Assembly (NCBI RefSeq): GCF_000203915.1
Contig: NC_008391.1
Location: forward strand, 2,418,001 to 2,482,000
Direction of reading: 5' to 3'
DNA from: Burkholderia ambifaria AMMD
GTDB lineage: Bacteria; Pseudomonadota; Gammaproteobacteria; Burkholderiales; Burkholderiaceae
Length of the DNA: 64,000 nucleotides
The notes under the pieces were generated by a model that saw nothing but the letters and a program-made list of their open reading frames with translations, had not been told where the DNA came from and did no database searches. This document shows, piece after piece, positions 44,864 through 54,895 of the stretch. The number at the start of each line of letters is the position of its first letter. The stretch's first letter is position 1. Made by a program: the position numbers and the translations under genes.

Positions 44864-45802
44864 TTAATTCGGCGCGAGAAAATCCGTTGCCGCCGGCGCG
44901 GTTTCCGCGATCCGCGCCTTCATTGCGTCGATGAATGCGCGCACCGTCCGCGACGGCAACCGCGTCGACGGATACACCGCATGAATCCCCGCCAGCGCCG
45001 AACGCCAGGCGGGTAGCAGCCGGACGAGCCGGCCGGCCGCGATGTCCTCCGCGGTCGAGAAATCCGTCAGGAACCCGAAGCCGCCGCCCGCGAGCACGAT
45101 CGCGCGGCAGGCCGTCGCGGTGTTCGACACGACCGGCGCGGTGCAGCGCACCGACGCATGGCCGCCGCTCGTATCGTCGAGTTCGAGCGTATGCGGGCGT
45201 GACGGCGTCGACAGCATCACGAACGGCAGCGCGGCGAGCGCGTCCGGATCGCGCGGCAGGCCATGTCGTGCGACGAACGCGGGGCTCGCCACCACCCATT
45301 TCTCGTATTGACCGAGCTGCACCGCGCGATAGTTCGAATCCTCGAGGCGGCCGAGGCGGATCGCGACGTCGAGGTTGTCCGCGACCAGATCGACGACGCG
45401 GTCGTTCGCGATCTGTTCGACGTCGAGCCCCGGATGCGCATCGCGCAGCGCGACGATCGCCGGCGCGACGACCAGCGCGCCGTAGTCGATCGGTACGCTC
45501 ACGCGCAGCGTGCCGCGCAACGGTCCCGCGTCGGACGACACCGCGTCGAGCGCGCTTTCGGTGGCGCGCACGATGTCGCGGCACGCGTCGTAGAACGCGC
45601 GCCCCGCATCGGTCACGCTCAGCCGCCGCGTGGTGCGGACCAGCAGGTTCGCGCCGACTTCGGATTCGAGGCGCTGCATGTGCGTGCTGACGACCGTCTT
45701 CGCGAGGCCGAGCCGCTCGGCTGCGGCCGTCAGCGAGCCGGCATCGACCACCGCGACGAAGATCGCCAGCCGGTTCAGATTCACGTCGCGCAGGTCGGCC
45801 AT
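44864..45802 (-). CDS. LysR family transcriptional regulator
   Basis: A 312-residue LysR regulator with helix-turn-helix ([23 protein letters not shown]) and effector domain in the PF03466 group. Divergent from the GST/flavoprotein pair, 127 bases apart, and likely regulates it through the palindrome at 45812-45821. GC falls again just downstream towards the lectin. Confidence 0.92.
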   Translation of the reverse strand: MADLRDVNLNRLAIFVAVVDAGSLTAAAERLGLAKTVVSTHMQRLESEVGANLLVRTTRRLSVTDAGRAFYDACRDIVRATESALDAVSSDAGPLRGTLRVSVPIDYGALVVAPAIVALRDAHPGLDVEQIANDRVVDLVADNLDVAIRLGRLEDSNYRAVQLGQYEKWVVASPAFVARHGLPRDPDALAALPFVMLSTPSRPHTLELDDTSGGHASVRCTAPVVSNTATACRAIVLAGGGFGFLTDFSTAEDIAAGRLVRLLPAWRSALAGIHAVYPSTRLPSRTVRAFIDAMKARIAETAPAATDFLAPN

Positions 45803-45811
45803 CGTTGATTG

Positions 45812-45821
45812 TCCTATAGGA
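45812..45821. promoter_or_regulatory. Candidate LysR operator palindrome
   Basis: TCCTATAGGA, ten bases and perfectly symmetric, lies ten bases before the lysR start, followed by AAGGATAAT, which could be a -10-like element for the divergent GST gene. Confidence 0.5.
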
Positions 45822-45929
45822 AAGGATAATGTTTCAGCGATTATCCGCCTTCTGGATGTGAGCGGCGAGCGCTACGCTGCGGGCTGGTCGTCGCCGATTC
45901 CCGGCGGCGCGAGATCCAGGAGCCTTTCC

Positions 45930-46574
45930 ATGCCAGCCGCCAGCAAGCCCGTCCGTCCGGTTCGTGTCTATTCGTTCCCGCTGTCCGGGCATGCGCACCG
46001 CGTCCGGCTGTTCCTGTCGCTGCTCGGGCTGCCGTCCGACATCGTCGACGTTGACCTCGCGGCCGGCGCGCAGCGCGAACCCGCGTTCCTCGCAATCAAT
46101 CCGCTCGGCCAGGTGCCGGTGATGGACGACGACGGCACCGTGCTCGCCGATTCGAACGCGATCCTCGTCTATCTCGCGAAGCGCTACGGCGACGCGCACT
46201 GGCTGCCCGACGATGCGGCCGGCGCGGCGACCGTGCAGCGCTGGCTGTCGTACGCGGCCGGGCCGATCGCATCGGGGCCGGCGGCCGCACGGCTCGTCAC
46301 CGTGTTCAACGCGCCGCTCGATCACGACGCGGCCAAGCGCACGGCCGCGAAGATACTCGCGGTGATCGACGGCGAGTTGGCCGGCAAGCCGTTCGCCGCG
46401 GGCGCGCAGCCGACGATCGCCGACATCGCCGCCTACACGTACATCGCGCACGCGCCGGAGGGCGGCGTGTCGCTCGAACCGTATCCGCACGTGCGGGCGT
46501 GGCTCGCGCGCGTCGAGGCGCTGCCGGGCTTCGTCGGCATGCCGACGACCCGTGCCGGCCTGCTCGCCGCCTGA
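45930..46574 (+). CDS. Glutathione S-transferase
   Basis: A 214-residue GST. Thioredoxin-fold N-terminus with [14 protein letters not shown] and the glutathione-contacting [13 protein letters not shown] and [16 protein letters not shown]; all-helical C-terminal half with [17 protein letters not shown] lies seven bases before ATG 45930. It is followed 47 bases later by the flavoprotein fusion, probably cotranscribed. Confidence 0.92.
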   Translation: MPAASKPVRPVRVYSFPLSGHAHRVRLFLSLLGLPSDIVDVDLAAGAQREPAFLAINPLGQVPVMDDDGTVLADSNAILVYLAKRYGDAHWLPDDAAGAATVQRWLSYAAGPIASGPAAARLVTVFNAPLDHDAAKRTAAKILAVIDGELAGKPFAAGAQPTIADIAAYTYIAHAPEGGVSLEPYPHVRAWLARVEALPGFVGMPTTRAGLLAA

Positions 46575-46621
46575 CGCGCCACGACACGTATCCACGACAC
46601 GTCTTTACCGGGAGAAACACG

Positions 46622-48676
46622 ATGACCGCGCCGACCGCCGCCGTACCGGGCTGGGAACTCGACGTTGCGCCTTTTCATGCGGGCGAGCTCGCCGTGCAGC
46701 AGCGCGCGGGCGTGACGGAGGCTGCGGGGGCGGCCGGCCGGCGCGGGATCCGGCGCTTCATGCCGGACCAGCACCGGGCGTTTTTTGCGCAACTGCCGTT
46801 CTTCGTGCTCGGCGGCGTCGACGCGCACGGCCAGCCGTGGGCGACGCTGCGGGTCGGAATGCCCGGCTTCGTGACGGCGCCGGACGCGCGCACACTGCAC
46901 ATCGGCGGCGATGCGCTGCCCGGCGATCCGCTGGCCGGTGCGTGGCAGCCGGGTGCGCCGCTCGGCGGGCTCGGCATCGAGTTCGACACGCGCCGGCGCA
47001 ATCGCGTGAACGGCGTCGTGCGTGCTGTCGACGGCGGCGCGCTGACGATCGCGGTCGAGCAGAGCTTCGGCAACTGCGCGAAGTACATCCAGGGTCGCAA
47101 AGCTACGTTCGTCGCGCGTGAAGGCGATGCGTCCGGCACGGCCGACGTGTCGGACCGCTTGAGTGACGCGGATCGCGCGCTGCTTGCGCAGGCCGATACG
47201 TTCTTCGTCGCGAGCGCGAACACGTCGGCCGATGCGGGCGCCGCGCGCGGCGCGGACGTGTCGCATCGCGGCGGCATGCCGGGCTTCGTGCGCGTCGACG
47301 ACGCGTGCACGCTGACGACGCCGGATTTCAGCGGCAACCGCTTCTTCAACACGCTCGGCAACCTGCAGCATGATCCGCGCGCGGGGCTGCTGTTCATCGA
47401 TTTCGACAGCGGCGACGTGCTGTATGTCGCCGCGCGGGCGGAGATCGTGTGGGACGGGCCGCTCGTCGCGTCGTTCGATGGTGCGCAGCGGGTCGTGCGG
47501 TTTCATGTGCGCGAAGTGCGGCGCACGCGGGGCGTGTTGCCGTTCCGATGGTCGGTGCCCGAGCGGGCGCCGCAGTTTGCGGCGATAGCCGACGGCTCGG
47601 CGAACGCGGGTGCGCAGGCGGCTTCGGAGCCTGCATCCGCATCGCCGTCCAACTGGCGCCCGCTGCGCATCGCGAAGATCGTCGACGAAGCGCGCGCGAT
47701 CCGCTCGTTTCATTTCGAACCGGCGGACGGCGGCGCGCTGCCGGCCCATGAAGCCGGCCAGCATCTGACGCTGCGCATCGCGCTGCCGGACAGCGACGCA
47801 CCCGCGATCCGCAGCTACACGCTCTCCGATGCACCCGGCGCACCGCATTACCGGATCACCGTGAAGCGCGAAGGACGCGTGTCGGCATGGCTGCACGACC
47901 ACGCGCATGCCGGGATGACGCTCGATGCGCAGATGCCGCGCGGCCGCTTCACGTTCGACGTCGCGAGCCCGCGTCCGGCCGTGCTGGTGTCGGCCGGCAT
48001 CGGCATCACGCCGATGTTCGCGATGCTGCGACGCGCGCTGGCGGACGACACGCCGTCGCGCCGCGTCGTGTTCGTGCACGGCTCGCGCGATACGGCCGAC
48101 CGGCCGTTCGCGGCGGAGCTGACGCGCATCGCCGACACCGACGCACGCGTGGCGCTGCACTGGTTCGACAGCCGGCCGCAGCGCGACGGCGCGGCGCGGC
48201 CGGGCCGCATCGACGTCGCGCAACTGAAGCGCATCCTGCCGTTCGACGACTACGATTTCTACCTGTGCGGGCCGTCCGCGTTCATGCGCGATTTGTACGA
48301 CGGATTGCGTGCGCTGAACGTGCCGGACGAGCGTATCCGCTTCGAGGCGTTCGGGCCGTCGAGTGTCGTGCGCAGTGCGGCCCGCGCGACGGGAGTGCCG
48401 TCGGTGGCGAGCGTGCCTGTCGTGTTCCGACGTTCCGCGCGCGACGCCGCGTGGACGCCTGCCGACGGCAGGCTGCTCGAATTCGCGGAAGGTCAGGGCG
48501 TGGCGGTGCCGTCCGAATGCCGGTCGGGGTCGTGCGGCACCTGTGCGACGCGCGTGCTGTCGGGGGCGGTCGATTACGTGCAGTCGCACGACGCGCCGGT
48601 CGAGCCCGGTTGCGCGCTGCTGTGCGTCGCTCAGCCTGCCGAAGGGGCCACGGAGCCGCTCGTGCTCGACCGCTGA
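46622..48676 (+). CDS. PNPOx-like/ferredoxin reductase/2Fe-2S fusion flavoprotein
   Basis: A 684-residue three-domain protein. N-terminus (~40-330): pyridoxamine-phosphate-oxidase-like split-barrel (FVLGGVDAHGQPWATLRVG, and SFGNCAKYIQGR). Middle (~345-580): ferredoxin-NADP reductase type, with RSYTLSDAP for flavin and GIGITPMFAML for NAD(P). C-terminus (~600-684): plant-type 2Fe-2S domain with C633, C638, C641 and C668. The chain suggests electron flow from NAD(P)H through flavin and the cluster to the split-barrel site. Related fusions are annotated as putative oxidoreductases; substrate unknown. Confidence 0.9.
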   Translation: MTAPTAAVPGWELDVAPFHAGELAVQQRAGVTEAAGAAGRRGIRRFMPDQHRAFFAQLPFFVLGGVDAHGQPWATLRVGMPGFVTAPDARTLHIGGDALPGDPLAGAWQPGAPLGGLGIEFDTRRRNRVNGVVRAVDGGALTIAVEQSFGNCAKYIQGRKATFVAREGDASGTADVSDRLSDADRALLAQADTFFVASANTSADAGAARGADVSHRGGMPGFVRVDDACTLTTPDFSGNRFFNTLGNLQHDPRAGLLFIDFDSGDVLYVAARAEIVWDGPLVASFDGAQRVVRFHVREVRRTRGVLPFRWSVPERAPQFAAIADGSANAGAQAASEPASASPSNWRPLRIAKIVDEARAIRSFHFEPADGGALPAHEAGQHLTLRIALPDSDAPAIRSYTLSDAPGAPHYRITVKREGRVSAWLHDHAHAGMTLDAQMPRGRFTFDVASPRPAVLVSAGIGITPMFAMLRRALADDTPSRRVVFVHGSRDTADRPFAAELTRIADTDARVALHWFDSRPQRDGAARPGRIDVAQLKRILPFDDYDFYLCGPSAFMRDLYDGLRALNVPDERIRFEAFGPSSVVRSAARATGVPSVASVPVVFRRSARDAAWTPADGRLLEFAEGQGVAVPSECRSGSCGTCATRVLSGAVDYVQSHDAPVEPGCALLCVAQPAEGATEPLVLDR

Positions 48677-48797
48677 CGTGCGTGCGGCATGCGGTCGCAC
48701 AGCCCGTGCTGCGCAAAAAACGCTCGCAACTGCTTCTTTTTCAGGAGGCCTGTCGGATCGACGATAGCGTCAACCGATAGAGGAAAGGAGCAACATC

Positions 48798-49001
48798 ATG
48801 AAACTGTTCAGCATGATCCGCCTGGTTCTGTGGAGTTTCTTCGGCGTACGCAACAGCAAGGCGCACGCGTCCGATCTCGCGAACGTCAACTTCACGCTGC
48901 TGCCGTTCGTCGCGATCGTGCTCGCGGTGCTGGTCGGCGCGGTGATCTACGGCGTCGTCCATCTGGTCGTCGATCCGACGGTGACGATGCAGGGGTTCTG
49001 A
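48798..49001 (+). CDS. DUF2970 small membrane protein
   Basis: A 67-residue protein with N-terminal MKLFSMIRLVLWSFFGVRNS, the family signature, and one membrane helix (residues ~33-57). GGAAAGGAGCAAC provides a clear ribosome binding site. Function unknown; widespread in beta-proteobacteria. Confidence 0.88.
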   Translation: MKLFSMIRLVLWSFFGVRNSKAHASDLANVNFTLLPFVAIVLAVLVGAVIYGVVHLVVDPTVTMQGF

Positions 49002-49473
49002 GCGCTCGCCGAATCACGCGGGCTGCCATGCCCGCGTTCCCCCTCCCGCTTCCCGCCTTCCGTTTCGGCCGATTCTCCGGCCGTCAGCCCCGCCCGGGGT
49101 AAAATGCGCGCCACGCCGCGATGTCGCGCGCGACGGGCATTCCGCCGTTCCGACGAACGGCGCACGCAAAGGCCCGGCGCCCGCACCGCGGCGTTCGAAG
49201 CGTCCCCTGCATGACAACACCGCGCGACACAGCCGGTCGCCCGACAACGCACGCGATCCACGGATCGGCGGCCGCGTCGGCGCCCGGCGCGTCACCGGCA
49301 TCCGATGTCCCATCCTGCGCATTCCCGATCGATCGGCACGCAAGCGGCCGGATCGCCAGGTTCGTCCGATGAATGTCGTGCCCGGCGGCTCGCCGGGTCA
49401 TGCGCGAGGTCGCGCTTCGCGGCTGCATAACGTGTTTCGACAGGGTCGAGTGGCGAGTTTTCCATCCAGAACA
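49002..49473. other. Leader region of the TonB-PnuC-kinase operon
   Basis: 472 bases with no supportable gene. A TAAAAT -10-like hexamer is near 49100. I looked for a TPP riboswitch (CTGAGA and GATAATGCCAG-like boxes) and a cobalamin box and saw neither. Confidence 0.5.
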
Positions 49474-51705
49474 ATGACGGTGAATAGAACAACAGCGGCG
49501 CCCGCACGGCGGCGGCGCGCGAAGGTCGGCGCGGGCATCGGTCTCGGCATCACGCTTTTCGCGGCGCAGGCCGCCGCGGCACAGGGCGACGCGCCGGCTC
49601 CCGAAGCCGATGTGGCCGCCAGCGCGACGCTGCCGGCGATCGCGATCAGCGGCGAGCGCGGCGGCGCGTTTCGCGCGCGCGAAGCGTCGGTCGCGGGGCT
49701 CGACGACGCGCCGCTGCGCGACACGCCGGCCTCCGTCAGCGTCGTCACGCGCGCGCAGCTCGACGACCAGCAGGCCAAGCGCCTGAGCGACGTGGTGCGC
49801 AACGATGCGTCGGTCGTCAACGACTACGCGCCCGTTGGCTACTTCGAAGGATTCGCGATTCGCGGCTTCCCGGTGGATCTCGCGAGCGCGATCCGGATTG
49901 ACGGGCTGACGGTATCCGGCGAGCAGAACGTGCCGCTCGAGAACAAGGAGCGCGTCGAGATCCTGAAGGGGCTGGCCGGCATCGACAGCGGCGTGGTCGC
50001 GCCGGGCGGCGTGATCAACTTCGTGACGAAGCGCTCGGCGAACGTCGCGAGCGTGACGACCGGCGTCGACAGCCGCGGCTCGACGTCGGCGGCCGTCGAT
50101 CTCGGCCGCCGCTTCGGCCCCGACCACCAGTTCGGATTCCGGATCAATGCCGCGAAGGAGAACATGCACTCGTACATCGACGGCACGAACGGACGGCGCA
50201 CGTTCGGCTCGATCGCCGCCGACTGGGACATCAGCCCGCGCGCGAGCCTGCAGTTCAACGCGGAATTCCAGCAGTGGATCCAGCGTTCCGCACCCGGTTA
50301 CCAGCTGCTCGGCGGCACCGTCGTGCCGTCCGTCAACACGACGTCGAAGGCGCTCGGCACGCAGCCGTGGGCGAAGCCGGTGACGACCGACGCGCTGAAC
50401 CTGAACGCGCGCTTCGACTACCGGTTCAACGACGACTGGAACGCCTACATCGCCGCGGGCCGCAGCCGCACGATGATCGACGACAACAGCGCGTTCGCGT
50501 ATGGCTGCTATTACGCGCCGAGCTGCACGGCCGGCGCGACGTCGCCGTTCTTCTTCGGCGCGAACGGCGACTACGACGTGTACGACTTCCGCAGCCCCGG
50601 CGAATACCGCCGCAACGACGACCTGCGCGCGGTGACGACGGGCAAGTTCGCGACGGGGCCGCTGCACCACGAGCTGACGCTCGGCGTGAGCGTGCAGCGC
50701 CGCGTCGTGCACATGGCGAACGCCGTGTACGACTACGTCGGCAGCGAGAACATCTACGGGCCCGACATCGCGTTCGCGCCGTCGCCGAACACGGCCGGGT
50801 CGTCGTATCCGCAGCTCGATTCCTGGCAATACGGCGTGTTCGGGCTCGACCGCATCAGCATCGGCGATCATTGGCAGGTGCTCGCGGGCGGCAAGGAGGT
50901 GCTGCTGCGCCAGCGCAGCTGGAGCAGCCTCGACGGCGACGCGACGCACACCGACCGCTCGGTCTTCCTGCCGCAGGTCGCGCTCGTCTACAAGCCGGTG
51001 AACGTGCTGTCGCTGTATGCGTCGTACAGCAAGGCGCTGTCGCTCGGCGACCAGGCGCCGGTGCGCGCGACCAACGCGTATGCGTTCCTGCCGCCGGTCG
51101 AATCGCACCAGTTCGAGCTCGGCGCGAAATACGACTGGCTCGACCGGCTCAGCCTGACGGCCGCCGTGTTCTCGATCAGCAAGCCGTTCCAGTTCGCCGA
51201 CCCCGATACGTCCGGCACGAGCTACACGTTCGTGCAGCGCGGCACGCAGCGCCACCAGGGGATCGAGCTCGGCGCAGCCGGGCGCGTGACCGAGCGGCTG
51301 TCGCTGACGGCCAGCGTCGCGGCGATTCGCGCGCGCGCGTACGATTCGGGTTCGCCGGCGTACGAAGGGCACCAGATCATCAACGTGCCGGCGCTGCGCG
51401 CGTCGCTGTACGCGGATTACGCGGTGCCGGGCGTCGCGGGGCTGAACATGCTGGGCGGCGTCGAGTACAGCGGCGGCCGCAACGCGAACGAAGAGGGCAC
51501 CGCGCGCGTGCCGTCGTGGTTCGTGTTCAATCTCGGCGCGCGCTATACGACGAAGATCGGCGGCCATCGCACCGTGCTGCGTGTGTCGGTGGACAACCTG
51601 TTCAACAAGTTCTACTGGCGCGACGCGGGCGAGCAGCAGGGCGACGCGTATCTGTTCCCGGGCGCGCCGCGCACCGCGCGCGTGTCGCTGACCTATGATT
51701 TCTGA
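49474..51705 (+). CDS. TonB-dependent outer-membrane receptor (siderophore-receptor type)
   Basis: A 743-residue receptor. Signal peptide with RRRR, a hydrophobic core and AQAAAAQ. Plug domain from about residue 50 (DTPASVSVVTRAQLDDQQAKRLSDVVRNDASV, and GFAIRGFPV) to ~175, then a 22-strand-type barrel ending in a terminal Phe (VSLTYDF). ATG 49474 was chosen because it begins a proper signal peptide; a 35-codon extension has no start signal. It is followed by PnuC and a kinase, so the ligand may be a vitamin or nucleoside instead of, or complexed like, a siderophore. Confidence 0.88.
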   Translation: MTVNRTTAAPARRRRAKVGAGIGLGITLFAAQAAAAQGDAPAPEADVAASATLPAIAISGERGGAFRAREASVAGLDDAPLRDTPASVSVVTRAQLDDQQAKRLSDVVRNDASVVNDYAPVGYFEGFAIRGFPVDLASAIRIDGLTVSGEQNVPLENKERVEILKGLAGIDSGVVAPGGVINFVTKRSANVASVTTGVDSRGSTSAAVDLGRRFGPDHQFGFRINAAKENMHSYIDGTNGRRTFGSIAADWDISPRASLQFNAEFQQWIQRSAPGYQLLGGTVVPSVNTTSKALGTQPWAKPVTTDALNLNARFDYRFNDDWNAYIAAGRSRTMIDDNSAFAYGCYYAPSCTAGATSPFFFGANGDYDVYDFRSPGEYRRNDDLRAVTTGKFATGPLHHELTLGVSVQRRVVHMANAVYDYVGSENIYGPDIAFAPSPNTAGSSYPQLDSWQYGVFGLDRISIGDHWQVLAGGKEVLLRQRSWSSLDGDATHTDRSVFLPQVALVYKPVNVLSLYASYSKALSLGDQAPVRATNAYAFLPPVESHQFELGAKYDWLDRLSLTAAVFSISKPFQFADPDTSGTSYTFVQRGTQRHQGIELGAAGRVTERLSLTASVAAIRARAYDSGSPAYEGHQIINVPALRASLYADYAVPGVAGLNMLGGVEYSGGRNANEEGTARVPSWFVFNLGARYTTKIGGHRTVLRVSVDNLFNKFYWRDAGEQQGDAYLFPGAPRTARVSLTYDF

Positions 51706-51764
51706 TCGACCGGATCCGGCCGCGTGACACGCGGCCCCGGCAGCTAACCAGGAGAACACGGACG

Positions 51765-52376
51765 ATGTCCCCACTCGAAATCGCCGGCGTGATCGTCAGC
51801 GCGCTCGCGATCTGGCTGACCGCGAAGCGGCGCATGCTGTGCTGGCCGGTCGGGCTCGCGTCGGTCGCGCTGTACGGCTGGATCTTCTTCGATGCGAAGC
51901 TGTATTCCGACATGCTGCTGCAGGGCGCGTTCGCCGTGCTGCAGGTGTACGGCTGGCGCCGCTGGATCGCGCAGCGTACGCTGGAGGCGAGCGGCGGCGC
52001 GGCGCCGGCCGGCGACGTCGCACCCGTCGCCGGCGTGCGGCCGCGGCAGATGCTGCCCGACCTGATGGCGGCCGTCGTCGGCAGCGCGCTGCTCGGCGGG
52101 ATGATGGCGCGCTGGACCGACGCCGCGCTGCCGTTCGTCGATGCGTCGCTGACCGCGTTCAGCCTCGTCGCGCAATACTGGACCGCGCGGCGCTACATCG
52201 CGTCGTGGGGGCTGTGGATCGTCGTGAACGTCGTGTACGTCGGGATGTTCGTGTTCAAGGAACTGTATCTGACGGCCGGGCTCTATGCGCTGTTCATCGC
52301 GCTCGCCGTGATCGGCTGGCGCGACTGGAGCCGCACGGCCGACGCGCTGCGCGCGAGCGCGAACCCGGCGGGCTGA
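51765..52376 (+). CDS. pnuC: PnuC-family vitamin/nucleoside transporter
   Basis: A 203-residue membrane protein with seven hydrophobic segments. The conserved CWPVGLASVALYGWIFFDAKLYSDM and a repeat in the second half (YIASWGLWIVVNVVYVGMFVFKELYLTAGLY) are PnuC-family marks. AGGAGA lies before ATG 51765. PnuC proteins carry nicotinamide riboside, and PnuT relatives carry thiamine, by facilitated diffusion trapped by a kinase; the next gene supplies one. Confidence 0.9.
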   Translation: MSPLEIAGVIVSALAIWLTAKRRMLCWPVGLASVALYGWIFFDAKLYSDMLLQGAFAVLQVYGWRRWIAQRTLEASGGAAPAGDVAPVAGVRPRQMLPDLMAAVVGSALLGGMMARWTDAALPFVDASLTAFSLVAQYWTARRYIASWGLWIVVNVVYVGMFVFKELYLTAGLYALFIALAVIGWRDWSRTADALRASANPAG

Positions 52377-52412
52377 TTCACGGGCCGATTCAACTACGGA
52401 GCTACGTCGTTC

Positions 52413-53603
52413 ATGTCATTTCCCCTCGAGCCGGACGGGCCGCTATCGCCGGACGTCGCACCGCCGCAGTTCGGTGTCGACGGCGAGCAGGCCGAACGCG
52501 ACTGGCCGCTGATGACGCACGACGAGGTGGCGGCGCTGCTCGCGCGCATCGACGGCGCCGGCGAACCGGCGCGGCTGACCTGGCACAGTCCGCGTCAGTT
52601 CGCGGCGGCCACGCTGGTGCGGATGACAGACGGGCGCGCACTGTTCGTCAAGCGTCATCACGTAAGCCTGCGCGACGTCGCGGGGCTGGAGGAAGAGCAT
52701 CGTTTCATCGCGCATCTGCGCGCGCGCGGGATGCCGGTGGTGGATGTGCTGGCCGATCGCAACGACGCGACGGCCTTTGCTTGCGGCGACTGGACGTACG
52801 AGGTGCATGTGGTCGCGCCCGGCGTCGACGCGTATCGCGGCGTGATGTCGTGGCAGCCGTTCACGCATCCTTCGCACGCTTACGCGGCCGGCCGCGCGCT
52901 GGCCGAGCTACATCGCGCGTCGGCCGGTTACGACGCGCCGGCGCGGCCCGTGCGCACGCTGCTGTCGAGTTTCCGCGTGCTGTCGTCCGACGATCTCGCG
53001 GGCGCGCTCGAACGCTGGGTCGACGCGCAGCCGCTGCTGGTACGCGCGCTCGGCACGCGCGACTGGCGCGGCGATGTCGCGGATGCGATCGGCCCGTATC
53101 ACGCGCGCCTCGTGCCGCTGTTGCCCGGGCTGCCGCCGCTGTGGACGCACGGCGACTGGCATGCGTCGAACCTGCTGTGGACCGGCGCCGGCCCCGGCGC
53201 GCAGGTGCGCACCGTGCTGGACTTCGGCTTGTCGGATCGCACCTGCGCGGTGATGGATGTCGCGCTTGCGATCGAGCGCAACACCGTCGACTGGATGGCG
53301 CCGCCCGACGCGCGCCGCATCGAATATGCGCACATCGATGCGCTGCTCGACGGCTACGAATCGCTCGAACCGCTGAGCGACGATGCGTACGCGGCGCTGG
53401 TCGCGATGCTGCCGATCGTGCATACGGAGTTCGCGCTGTCGGAGGTCGCGTATTTCGGGTGCATCATCGACGCGCCGGCGATCGTCGATGTCGCGTACGA
53501 CGGTTATCTGATCGGGCACGCGCGCTGGTTTGGTGAGCGAGACGGGCGGGAGTTGCTTGACTGGCTGGTGCGACGTCGGCGTGCGAAGCGGGGGAGCGTA
53601 TAA
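52413..53603 (+). CDS. APH/choline-kinase-fold phosphotransferase
   Basis: A 396-residue kinase of the aminoglycoside phosphotransferase superfamily (PF01636). Catalytic loop HGDWHASNLLW (Asp and Asn) and metal-binding LDFGLSD. It lies 36 bases after pnuC. In this context it most likely traps the imported nutrient by phosphorylation, as thiamine kinase or nicotinamide riboside kinase does. Confidence 0.88.
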   Translation: MSFPLEPDGPLSPDVAPPQFGVDGEQAERDWPLMTHDEVAALLARIDGAGEPARLTWHSPRQFAAATLVRMTDGRALFVKRHHVSLRDVAGLEEEHRFIAHLRARGMPVVDVLADRNDATAFACGDWTYEVHVVAPGVDAYRGVMSWQPFTHPSHAYAAGRALAELHRASAGYDAPARPVRTLLSSFRVLSSDDLAGALERWVDAQPLLVRALGTRDWRGDVADAIGPYHARLVPLLPGLPPLWTHGDWHASNLLWTGAGPGAQVRTVLDFGLSDRTCAVMDVALAIERNTVDWMAPPDARRIEYAHIDALLDGYESLEPLSDDAYAALVAMLPIVHTEFALSEVAYFGCIIDAPAIVDVAYDGYLIGHARWFGERDGRELLDWLVRRRRAKRGSV

Positions 53604-53759
53604 CGCGCGTGCCGGACTTCTCCACGGCACGCGTGTCGACTGTCCGAACTTCGTCTTTCTGCCGTGCGGTGGTCACGCCGCACCCTTCACTGAACCTGCC
53701 TGACCGCCGATGCGACACGCTGCCCGCTATCGCCGGGCAGCGCACACACCTCACCGGCA

Positions 53760-54044
53760 TCAGCGTGTCGCGAGGCTGTCGTGATGGCCGGCCTGCGGCG
53801 TCTTCTCGCCGGCATGCACCGAAATCACGTGAAGTTCCTTGTTGCGCGCGATCATCTCGCTGGTCGGCGGGTACTGCGTCTTGCTCGTCGGCAACACACC
53901 GTCGTGTTGCGCCTGCTTCAGTTCGTTGTTGACTTCCGTGCGGGTCTTGCCTTGTGCTTGCGTTTGCGCGAACGCGGTTTGCGTGGTGATGCCGAGCGAC
54001 AGCGTGGCGGTGACGAACAGTGCCGTGAGTTTTGTCGTTTGCAT
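53760..54044 (-). CDS. DUF4148 small exported protein
   Basis: A 94-residue protein with a signal peptide (LTALFVTATLSLGITTQTAFAQ, cut near residue 26) and the family motif TRTEVNNELKQAQHDGVLPTSKTQYPPT. AAGGAG is upstream of ATG 54044. Burkholderia encode many such periplasmic proteins; the function is unknown. Confidence 0.88.
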   Translation of the reverse strand: MQTTKLTALFVTATLSLGITTQTAFAQTQAQGKTRTEVNNELKQAQHDGVLPTSKTQYPPTSEMIARNKELHVISVHAGEKTPQAGHHDSLATR

Positions 54045-54345
54045 GGAGCTCTCCTTGATGAGGCCGCCGGGTGGCGATCCATGCATTCAGTATGCGAAAG
54101 CGGCCGGGCGTGACCGTGATCGGAAGATGAAAAGTGCGTCAGATTGCGCGATGGCCGGCGTGACGCAATCGTCATGTTCGGGTCATGCAAGTGAGGGGAG
54201 CAAAGCGGAACATGCAGTCAACTAGCGGCGGACATGTCGGGCGCATCGCCGCCGATATGCGATCCGGCCGCTGGCATGCGCATCGTTCGCCGCGAGAGTC
54301 TCAATAGCGGACGGGCCCGTCACGACTCTTCCATTCGTTTGTCAA

Positions 54346-54603
54346 ATGAATCGCCTGTCTGTCCGCTCGTCCCGCCTCGTCATGCTTTTCGTCCCGCTTC
54401 TCGTCTCGCTTCTCGCAGGCTGCGCGTCCGTGCGCCCAGGCACCGGACCGGCCGCATCGACCCGTGCGGCAAAAGCAAAGCCCGTCGCCGACGAGTTGAT
54501 GCCAGGCGAGCAGATCGACTACGCGGGACATCGCTGCGGCAATCCGAACCTGTACGTGAAGACGCATCCGTGCCTGTTTCCGCAGCGCAACGTCGCGCGC
54601 TGA
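54346..54603 (+). CDS. Small lipoprotein
   Basis: An 85-residue protein with lipobox LLAGC (Cys 26) after a hydrophobic segment. The mature part ends with CGNPNLYVKTHPCLFPQRN, two cysteines that may pair. No ribosome binding site is obvious; ATG 54346 gives a sensible signal peptide. Function unknown. Confidence 0.7.
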   Translation: MNRLSVRSSRLVMLFVPLLVSLLAGCASVRPGTGPAASTRAAKAKPVADELMPGEQIDYAGHRCGNPNLYVKTHPCLFPQRNVAR

Positions 54604-54895
54604 ATACCGTGGCCGCGTGAAAGACCATGCAAAAAAATTCTTCGTGGATTTCCGTAGACGTCGCTTGCCGACCCGGAGCGGCCCGTCGGATTTGTCGGTA
54701 GCGGCCACTCGCCACGGTTTCGGGATGTGGTGTGGTATCCGTAGGGACACGAGCACCTGCGCCCATCGGGACAAAATCCTCAAGTCCCCAGACACAGTCT
54801 TGCCCGAGAAAGTTTCGCCAAGTCGGGGGAGTAAGCTGAGCCACCGAAAACTCCCGCACACCCATCTGCCTCGATTCCGACTGGCGCCGTGTTGG
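54604..54895. other. Intergenic, low-GC island begins
   Basis: No gene. One copy of a short repeated sequence (GACCCGGAGCGG, about 54670) lies here; related copies occur near 55485 and 56114. Confidence 0.4.

Noticed and set aside
49002..49473. Possible TPP or cobalamin riboswitch upstream of the TonB-PnuC-kinase operon
   Set aside because: The conserved boxes of neither class could be found by eye; a covariance-model search would settle it.
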